Shown here piece by piece: positions 15,739 to 20,612 of a DNA stretch of 20,612 nt; position 1 is the stretch's first letter, and each line of letters begins with the position of its first letter. The DNA is taken from assembly GCA_027489105.1 (NCBI GenBank), contig JAIYAJ010000222.1:1-20612 (forward strand), given 5' to 3'. This DNA is from Zymomonas sp. (GTDB taxonomy: Bacteria > Pseudomonadota > Alphaproteobacteria > Sphingomonadales > Sphingomonadaceae). The notes under the pieces were generated by a model, which saw only the letters and a list, made by a program, of their open reading frames with translations, made no database searches and was not told where the DNA came from. A program made the translations under genes and the position numbers.

Positions 15739-15794
15739 CCGCCGCGCCGACGATAATCACTCGCGCCGGGCTCTCATGCCAGCGCATGAAATCA

Positions 15795-15800
15795 GGGGAG
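15795..15800 (+). promoter_or_regulatory. Ribosome binding site that decides a TTG start
   Basis: GGGGAG lies 8 nt before TTG at 15809. The alternative ATG at 15776 has no such motif upstream, and its 11 extra residues do not look like the family N-terminus. Confidence 0.55.
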
Positions 15801-15808
15801 ATGGATCC

Positions 15809-16825
15809 TTGCCGTCAAAGATCAGCCGAGGCGTCAGCCTCTATTCGTTTCAGGAAGAGATGTTCCTGGGCACCATGTCTGTCGAGGATTGCGTGGCCTT
15901 TGCCGCCTCGATCGGTGCCAAGGGCATCGAGATCCTGCCTGAGCAGAATATGCCCGGCTTCCCGCATCTGAGCGATGTCGAGGTCGATCAGTGGAAGGCG
16001 ATGGTGGAGCGACATGGCTGCCATTTCACAGCCTATGACATGTTCCTCGACACCAAGCTGCGCAAAGACAAGCTGATGACCGACGACGAGCAGGTCGAGA
16101 GCATCGTGCGCGATCTCAAGCTGTGCAACCGGCTCGGTATCCGCAACATGCGCGTGCTCGTGTTCGTGCGGCCCGACATTCTGGGCCGCTGCGTGCCATT
16201 TGCCGAAGAGCTTGACGTCCACATGGGGGTCGAAGTGCATGCGCCCTGGCATCTCGAACATGCATGGATTCTGCGGACGATCGAGGAGGCCGACCGGCTC
16301 GGCACCCGTCACCTCGGGATCCTGCCCGACATGGGCATCTTCATGAAACATTATCCGCCTGCATTCCGCGCCCGGTTCGAACGGCAAGGCGCGCGGCCCG
16401 AAGTGGCGCAGTTCATCGTGGACAGCCACGAAGCCAAGATCATGGCCGAATACACGATCTATGAGGTCGCAGTGAAGATGCAGGGTAACAAGGCCGAGGT
16501 CGCCATGGCCGAAACCCTGCGCCATGCGCCCTATGCCAATCCCAAGCGGCTGGCCGAGTACGCCCCCTATTTCCGCCATATCCAGGCCAAATTCTACGAG
16601 ATGAACGCGGACTGCACCGATCCTGCCATTGCCTATGACGAGGTGATCGACGTGCTGGTCGGCTGTGGCTGGGAAGGGACGCTGTCGAGTGAATATGAAG
16701 GCAATCGCTGGATCCAGGATGTCGAGGAGGTGGACAGTCGCGAACAGGTGCGCCGCCAGCACGTGATGTTCGAGAAGCTTATCGCAGAGGCCGAAGCCCG
16801 CCGCGCGCAGGGAGGCGCAAACTGA
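15809..16825 (+). CDS. Xylose-isomerase-like TIM-barrel protein, putative C-glycoside deglycosidase alpha subunit
   Basis: With the TTG start the protein has 338 residues and begins PSKISRGVSLYSFQEEMFLG, like the large subunits of C-glycoside deglycosidases (DgpC / DfgA / CarC-like). It is a sugar-phosphate isomerase/epimerase-type TIM barrel. Candidate metal ligands appear in order as E142 (VEVHAPW), D174 (LPDMG), H257 (FRHIQAKF) and E295 (SSEYEGN), the E-D-H-E set of this fold. Known relatives work as a complex with a small DUF6379 subunit and release the aglycone from 3-oxo-glycosides by beta-elimination, breaking C-C or C-O bonds. The next gene encodes exactly such a small subunit and overlaps this stop by one base (TGATG). 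An ordinary keto-sugar isomerase is the main alternative. The gene follows the FAH gene after 70 bp. Confidence 0.85.
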   Translation: MPSKISRGVSLYSFQEEMFLGTMSVEDCVAFAASIGAKGIEILPEQNMPGFPHLSDVEVDQWKAMVERHGCHFTAYDMFLDTKLRKDKLMTDDEQVESIVRDLKLCNRLGIRNMRVLVFVRPDILGRCVPFAEELDVHMGVEVHAPWHLEHAWILRTIEEADRLGTRHLGILPDMGIFMKHYPPAFRARFERQGARPEVAQFIVDSHEAKIMAEYTIYEVAVKMQGNKAEVAMAETLRHAPYANPKRLAEYAPYFRHIQAKFYEMNADCTDPAIAYDEVIDVLVGCGWEGTLSSEYEGNRWIQDVEEVDSREQVRRQHVMFEKLIAEAEARRAQGGAN

Positions 16826-17220
16826 TGTTCGACAAATATATAATCGACCCCGCCAGTGTCACCAATCTCGGCCCCGCCGATGCGCCCACGGGTTTCAGCT
16901 TTGCCACCAAGCTCGGCTATTATCGCGGGCTCGGCCTGTCGATGATCGAGGATCTCGCGGTCAGCATCGACGGGGAACAGGTACCGCGCAGCGCGATCCG
17001 CTTCGATGAGGGGCCGGGCCCGCTCACCCTGGACGAGATGGAAACCGCCTATGACCGGCGTTGGGCGTTCGGTGCGCAGGCGCTGATCCTCGTCGATTAC
17101 CCCGGTGGCTTTCCTGCGGGCGAACATCGACTGACACTGCAACAGCGACTGCGGATTTCCTATCTGCCGTTCCCCTCGTTCAACAATGACGAGAAGGTGA
17201 TCATTTTCGCGGCCGTATAA
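16825..17220 (+). CDS. DUF6379-like protein, putative C-glycoside deglycosidase beta subunit
   Basis: This 131-residue protein has no signal peptide and a beta-rich look. Features include the N-terminal MFDKYIID, GFSFATKLGYYRGL, the LSMIEDLAVSIDGE stretch and VDYPGGFPAGEH, which match my memory of the DUF6379 / C-glycoside deglycosidase beta-subunit family. In the characterised systems this small beta-sandwich subunit packs against the TIM-barrel subunit and helps to form the active site. The start overlaps the preceding stop, so the two are made together. It is the last gene of the catabolic run; a 141-bp gap follows. The family assignment is from pattern recognition and would need a profile search. 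Confidence 0.82.
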   Translation: MFDKYIIDPASVTNLGPADAPTGFSFATKLGYYRGLGLSMIEDLAVSIDGEQVPRSAIRFDEGPGPLTLDEMETAYDRRWAFGAQALILVDYPGGFPAGEHRLTLQQRLRISYLPFPSFNNDEKVIIFAAV

Positions 17221-17240
17221 TTCGCAGTTGATCTCGGACT

Positions 17241-17344
17241 TTGCCGGCCGAAACGCGGTGATTGCCATCGGTTGGGGCACGCGCCCGGTGGGGATCCGAC
17301 ACAAATTTGCGAAGCGCGGTCGGACGCAGATCACTGGCCGGCAA
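17241..17344. repeat. Long-range inverted repeat in the gap before the lipoprotein gene
   Basis: TTGCCGGCC (17241-17249) and GGCCGGCAA (17336-17344) are perfect 9-bp inverted repeats 86 nt apart. The right arm abuts the CAGGAGG ribosome binding region of the lipoprotein gene (17345-17351), so pairing in mRNA could affect its translation. In GC-rich DNA such a pair could also arise by chance. I see no clear promoter boxes in this 141-bp gap. Confidence 0.3.
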
Positions 17345-17361
17345 CAGGAGGCGGCAGGAAT

Positions 17362-18231
17362 ATGGCGCGGTTTATTCGTCCGGGGGGCTTGAGCCTGATG
17401 CTCGTGCTGGCGGGCTGCGTTCATCCGGCCCCCGTCACCCAGTCCTCGCCCCGGGGCGAGGAATATGTGGCGATGGGCAGTTCCTTTGCTGCAGGCGCGG
17501 GGATCGGGCCGCAGCAGGCTGGATCGCCGCCACGGTGCGATCGCACGGTCAACAACTACGCATCCTTGCTTGCCGAAGCCGAAGGTCTTGCGCTGAAGGA
17601 TGTGAGCTGCGGCGGGGCGACGACAGCGCATATCCTTGGTGCATGGGATGAATTGCCCGCGCAGATCGAGGCCGTTTCTGCGAATACGAGGCTGGTGACG
17701 ATTACCGCCGGCGGGAACGACCTCGGTCTCGTCGGGACATTGTTCGGCGGCAGTTGCCGGGCCGGCGTCAACAGTTTCGGTGGGCCGTGTCGATCGGTGC
17801 CGGCTCCTTCGGAAAAAGACTATAGCGCGCTGGAAGGCCGGATGGTTGAGATTGCAAACGAAGTGCATCGCCGAGCTCCCAAAGCCCGGATCGTCTTTGT
17901 CCAATATGTTTCGCTCTTGCCGGAAACCCGGTGCGAAAAAACCGTTATCGATGAAGGGGGTGCGCAGGCTGCCCGGGCAATCGCCAGGCGTCTCGCCCAA
18001 TTGACAGCAAGCGCGGCGCGCAAAGGCGATGCCGAACTGCTCGCGGCCGATGCGTTGTCTCTGGCTCATACTCCTTGTGCAAGTCAGCCATGGAGCAACG
18101 GCTTCTATGCCGACTACCCGAAAACCATAGGTGCACCTTGGCATCCAAACGCGGCTGGTCATGCGGCAATAGCGAAAACGCTTGAAAGCCTCATAGGCCA
18201 GGGCAAGACGCGCACGCGTTCAGCACCATAA
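17362..18231 (+). CDS. SGNH/GDSL-family hydrolase lipoprotein
   Basis: This 289-residue protein starts at the ATG at 17362. That start follows CAGGAGG and yields a lipoprotein signal (LMLVLAGC, lipid-attached Cys19); an upstream ATG at 17272 would bury the signal. The mature part is an SGNH hydrolase: MGSSFAAG (residues 38-45, nucleophile probably Ser41, with GSS in place of GDS), TAGGND (block III) and WHPNAAGH (block V, catalytic His). These are lipases or esterases that act on acyl esters. Several Cys pairs suggest disulfides in the periplasm. It is on the same strand as the catabolic operon but 141 bp away, so membership is uncertain. Confidence 0.9.
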   Translation: MARFIRPGGLSLMLVLAGCVHPAPVTQSSPRGEEYVAMGSSFAAGAGIGPQQAGSPPRCDRTVNNYASLLAEAEGLALKDVSCGGATTAHILGAWDELPAQIEAVSANTRLVTITAGGNDLGLVGTLFGGSCRAGVNSFGGPCRSVPAPSEKDYSALEGRMVEIANEVHRRAPKARIVFVQYVSLLPETRCEKTVIDEGGAQAARAIARRLAQLTASAARKGDAELLAADALSLAHTPCASQPWSNGFYADYPKTIGAPWHPNAAGHAAIAKTLESLIGQGKTRTRSAP

Positions 18232-18247
18232 GGCAAGTGACTGACGA

Positions 18248-18295
18248 AGCGCTGGCTCTGCCGCAATCGGCTGCCGGGGTCGACCCGCCGGCGCT
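18248..18295. terminator. Hairpin between convergent lipoprotein and NADH dehydrogenase genes
   Basis: AGCGCTGGC (18248-18256) can pair with GCCGGCGCT (18287-18295) with one T/G wobble. The loop contains the 10-bp palindrome GGGTCGACCC (18277-18286). The position between convergent stops (18231 and 18341) fits a bidirectional terminator. There is no T-run, so this is a weak call. Confidence 0.3.
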
Positions 18296-18340
18296 GCCTG
18301 TCGCTACCGCGGGTGCCTCGGGAGTATACAGGATTGAGAG

Positions 18341-19627
18341 TTACAGGGCTGAGGAGGCACTCGGCTGATCAGATCCTGCAGCCATATCGCCGGTTATCAG
18401 GCGGGCCCCGCGCTCGAACGTCAGGTAGTTCCAGATCCAGCTGATGGTTACCGACAGGCGGTTGCGCAATCCGTTCAGGTACCAGATGTGCGCCACGCAC
18501 CACAGCAGCCACGCCAGATGCCCCGAGAGCCTGAGCCTGCCGATGCTGCAGACGGCGCGGGCCCGGCCGATGGTCGCCATCTGGCCATAGTCGCGATAGC
18601 GAAACGGCTCCACCGCGCGACCCGACAGGCGTTCGCGAATGGCCTGCGCGGCATAGCGCCCCTGCTGCTTGGCGGCCGGCGCCACGCCGGGACTTTCGCG
18701 CCCATTGGCATCCACGCACCGCGCGGTATCCCCGATCACGAAAATGTCGTGCGAGCCATGGGGGTGGAGCATGGAGTCGACTCCCACCCGACCGTTTCGA
18801 TCGGGCGTGCAGCCGAGCCAGTGCGCAGCCGGCGAGGCCATCACGCCTGCGGCCCAGACCACCGTCTGTGCCGGTATGAAGTCACCGCTCACGATGACCC
18901 CGGCCGATGTGATCTGCTCGACCTTGCCGTGCAGTCGCACGTTAACGCCCAGCTTTTCGAGCGCCACGCGGGCTTGTTCCGACAAGATTTCCGGGAAGGA
19001 CGGCAGTAGCCGGTCGGCCTTCTGCACGAGCCAGACCTTCGAGCAGTGCGGCGTGATGTGGCGGAAGTCCTTGCTGACCGACTGGCGCGCCAGTTCGGCG
19101 ATCGCCCCGGCCATTTCCACCCCGGTCGGCCCGCCACCGACGACCACGAAGGTAAGAAGGGCGTCGCGGGTGGCCTTGTCGATCTCGGTCTCGGCCCTTT
19201 CCAGGGCGATGAGGACCCGGCGCCGGACTGACGTGGCATCGTCGATGGTCTTGATGCCGGGGGCATGCGGCGCCCATGCGTCCATGCCGAAATAGCTGTG
19301 GCGCGCACCCGTCGCGACGATCAGCCAGTCATAGTGCAGGGGACAGTTGTTGCGCATGTGAACCGTGCGCGCCGTGCGATCTATCCGGCACACCTCGTCG
19401 AGCAGCACCCGCGTATTCTGCTGGTCGCGCAGGATCGAGCGGATCGACCCGGCGATGTCGGCCGGTGACAGTCCAGCTGTCGCCACCTGATAGAGCAGCG
19501 GCTGGAACAGATGATGATTGCGCCGGTCGATCACCGTCACGTCCACCGGTGCACCGCCGAGCGCCTTGGCCGCCGCCAGCCCGCCAAAACCACCGCCGAC
19601 GATCACGACATGAGGGCGGGCGGACAT
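18341..19627 (-). CDS. ndh: Type II NADH dehydrogenase (NDH-2)
   Basis: This 428-residue protein starts at the ATG at 19627, 9 nt after GGAG. The open frame continues far upstream, but that extension is antisense to another gene and has no domain. FAD binding is shown by VVIVGGGFGGLAA (from residue 7) and the late FVIGDTA motif. NADH binding is shown by VVVGGGPTGVEMAGAIAEL in the middle. The C-terminal region contains a hydrophobic/aromatic stretch (HLAWLLWCVAHIWYL) likely to bind the membrane. Family members transfer electrons from NADH to quinone at the inner membrane without pumping protons. The gene stands alone and is convergent with the lipoprotein gene. No link to the catabolic operon is visible beyond general redox supply. 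Confidence 0.92.
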   Translation of the reverse strand: MSARPHVVIVGGGFGGLAAAKALGGAPVDVTVIDRRNHHLFQPLLYQVATAGLSPADIAGSIRSILRDQQNTRVLLDEVCRIDRTARTVHMRNNCPLHYDWLIVATGARHSYFGMDAWAPHAPGIKTIDDATSVRRRVLIALERAETEIDKATRDALLTFVVVGGGPTGVEMAGAIAELARQSVSKDFRHITPHCSKVWLVQKADRLLPSFPEILSEQARVALEKLGVNVRLHGKVEQITSAGVIVSGDFIPAQTVVWAAGVMASPAAHWLGCTPDRNGRVGVDSMLHPHGSHDIFVIGDTARCVDANGRESPGVAPAAKQQGRYAAQAIRERLSGRAVEPFRYRDYGQMATIGRARAVCSIGRLRLSGHLAWLLWCVAHIWYLNGLRNRLSVTISWIWNYLTFERGARLITGDMAAGSDQPSASSAL

Positions 19628-19645
19628 GGCGGCAGTCTCCGGTTC

Positions 19646-19664
19646 GGCATGGAGGCGCCATGCC
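19646..19664 (-). other. Stem-loop just upstream of the ndh ribosome binding site
   Basis: GGCATGG (19646-19652) and CCATGCC (19658-19664) form a perfect 7-bp stem with a 5-nt loop, ending 19 nt before the ndh start codon. It would fold in the 5' leader of the ndh mRNA. A regulatory role is possible but unproven. The remainder of the 282-bp gap 19628-19909 shows no gene. Confidence 0.35.
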
Positions 19665-19833
19665 CGCAACCCTATGTTCGTTTGCCGGGAGGGAAGCGTT
19701 ACAAGCGTGGCATGCGCTGCTGGGCGATTCCGGATTCCGTCGACAGCGCCGGTGCGGATCGAATGCCGATTTGATTTCCGAAGGCCTCTGCTCGGCTGAG
19801 CGCTGCTTTGCCGTTGGATGACCAGCTGACCAC

Positions 19834-19910
19834 TATACTGTTGTACAGACAACGGAACGATTTGGGTCTGTACATTGCATGTACAGACAGGTTTGATATA
19901 TGTGTCTGTA
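19834..19910 (+). promoter_or_regulatory. Promoter with four regularly spaced operator half-sites before the nucleotidyltransferase gene
   Basis: TATACT (19834-19839) could be a -10 box. From there four copies of one 7-9 bp motif alternate in orientation: TGTACAGAC (19842-19850), GTCTGTACA (19866-19874), TGTACAGAC (19880-19888) and GTCTGTA (19904-19910, overlapping the ATG). The middle two form a perfect palindrome with 10-bp arms and a 3-nt centre. Same-orientation copies are exactly 38 bp apart. This is best read as a repressor or activator array. No regulator gene for it is in the window. Confidence 0.6.
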
Positions 19911-20612
19911 TGAAAGACCCCAACCTCCAACCGATAACACGCACGATCTTCTCCGATCTGGTGCAGCAGGTTGACGCGGCTCCGCCAGCCGGATCGGTCT
20001 ATTCTCGCAAGCGTGACGGCATCACCTACCTCTATGCGAAGATTCCCGTCGGAAATGATCGGATCGATCGCTTCATAGGCAAACAAGGTGACGAGGAAGC
20101 CGAGGCTGAAGCCGCATCGCTGCGTCTGGGCGCTGATCTGGCGAAGAAGCGGCGGGACATCGTATCGATGCTCAAGCGAGACCGTCTGGCCGGCCCCGAT
20201 CGCACCCTGGGCGCCGCACTGGACGCCATCGCCTATGCAGGTCTCTTCAGGGCGGGGGCAGTGCTGGTCGGTACGGCGGCCTATATGATGTTCGAACCGC
20301 TTGTCGGCCGCCGGCTTCCCGCACCCACTTTGATGACCGGGGATCTCGATCTCGCGACGGCCCGGCTTGCTCTCACAGCTGAACCGCCGGAGGGGATGGA
20401 GCGGATATTGAAGCGTGCCGACCGGACCTTCACGCCGATCCCGTCCCTCCGCCCCGGTGCGCCGCCGTCCCGCTTCCGTAACGCCGAGGGCTATCTGGTC
20501 GACCTGCTGACGCCGGTCAGGAGCCGAGCCGACAGAAACCCGATGTCGCTCGCCGCGCTGGAGGCGGGGGCGGTGCCGCTCCACTATCTCGGCTGGCTGA
20601 TCGAGGACCCGG
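19910..20612 (+). CDS. Nucleotidyltransferase-fold protein, GSU2403 / NTP_transf_8-like (partial, C-terminus off the right edge)
   Basis: The frame opens at the ATG at 19910 and runs 234 residues to the right edge without a stop. The pattern GTAAYMMFEPLVG (about residues 121-133) followed by TGDLDLA (D145, D147) resembles the hG...DhD signature of nucleotidyltransferase-fold proteins. The preceding helical region with SVYSRKRDGITYLY and KKRRDIV is typical of what I recall as the GSU2403 family (PF12281). The function of that family is unknown; distant relatives include antitoxin or toxin nucleotidyltransferases. No good Shine-Dalgarno precedes the ATG; instead the start codon lies in an operator-like repeat, suggesting a short leader or tight repression. 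It seems unrelated to the catabolic genes. Confidence 0.78.
   Translation, partial: MKDPNLQPITRTIFSDLVQQVDAAPPAGSVYSRKRDGITYLYAKIPVGNDRIDRFIGKQGDEEAEAEAASLRLGADLAKKRRDIVSMLKRDRLAGPDRTLGAALDAIAYAGLFRAGAVLVGTAAYMMFEPLVGRRLPAPTLMTGDLDLATARLALTAEPPEGMERILKRADRTFTPIPSLRPGAPPSRFRNAEGYLVDLLTPVRSRADRNPMSLAALEAGAVPLHYLGWLIEDP

Noticed and set aside
16633..18162. A 509-codon minus-strand frame spanning the deglycosidase-like genes and the lipoprotein
   Set aside because: It crosses three well-supported plus-strand genes and an intergenic gap, and has no domain or ribosome binding site.
19628..20584. An N-terminal extension of the NADH dehydrogenase by about 319 codons
   Set aside because: The extension is antisense to the nucleotidyltransferase-fold gene and its promoter array, while the ATG at 19627 has a ribosome binding site and begins the FAD-binding motif.
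1..20612. CRISPR arrays, tRNA or rRNA genes, transposases, integrases or attachment sites
   Set aside because: I looked for regular direct repeats with spacers, cloverleaf-like segments and recombinase motifs and found none that hold up. The operator repeats at 19842-19910 are too short and alternate in orientation, unlike CRISPR.

Overview
The window looks like chromosomal DNA of a GC-rich alphaproteobacterium, most likely a sphingomonad (Sphingomonas, Novosphingobium, Sphingopyxis or a relative). The reasons are high GC coding sequence, a long TonB-dependent receptor of the sphingomonad type with the plug sequence QDVPIAISVVSG, a Tat-type dehydrogenase pair, and dense catabolic operons. This placement is inferred from protein style, not from a marker gene. 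No rRNA, tRNA, CRISPR array, transposase or phage gene is visible. Both end genes are cut by the window edge.

Layout. (1) 1-2187, minus strand: a thioredoxin-like protein, a small unknown protein and a secreted Tat-type nucleoside-hydrolase-like protein, apparently one operon. (2) 2284-6044, plus strand, divergent from (1): a Tat-signal small subunit, a GMC flavoprotein dehydrogenase and a DHA2-type MFS transporter. (3) 6041-6131: palindromic DNA between convergent genes. (4) 6167-7090, minus: a secreted alpha/beta esterase, divergent from a TetR regulator (7245-7907). (5) 8044-17220, plus: a TonB-dependent receptor followed by eight tightly packed genes. These are a flavin monooxygenase, a two-domain extradiol dioxygenase, an alpha/beta hydrolase, a DUF2218 protein, a cyclase-family hydrolase, a fumarylacetoacetate-hydrolase-family protein, a xylose-isomerase-like TIM-barrel protein and a DUF6379-like small protein. 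(6) 17362-18231: a GDSL/SGNH lipoprotein. (7) 18341-19627, minus: a type II NADH dehydrogenase. (8) 19910-end, plus: a nucleotidyltransferase-fold gene behind an array of operator-like repeats.

Working model (inference). Regions 1-5 read as one catabolic regulon for an aromatic glycoside, possibly a C-glycosylated plant phenolic. The last two genes of the operon resemble the alpha (TIM barrel) and beta (DUF6379) subunits of C-glycoside deglycosidases (the DgpB/DgpC, DfgA/B and CarB/C systems), which eliminate the aglycone from a 3-oxo-glycoside. The GMC dehydrogenase and its Tat subunit could make the 3-oxo sugar in the periplasm. The receptor and the MFS protein could move substrate. The secreted esterase could remove acyl groups. 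The monooxygenase, extradiol dioxygenase and C-C hydrolases could open and break the aromatic aglycone. An AT-rich motif shared by the promoters at about 2211 and 7190, with a weaker version at about 7985, suggests that the TetR protein controls the parts together. Genes from 17362 onward look unrelated to this system.
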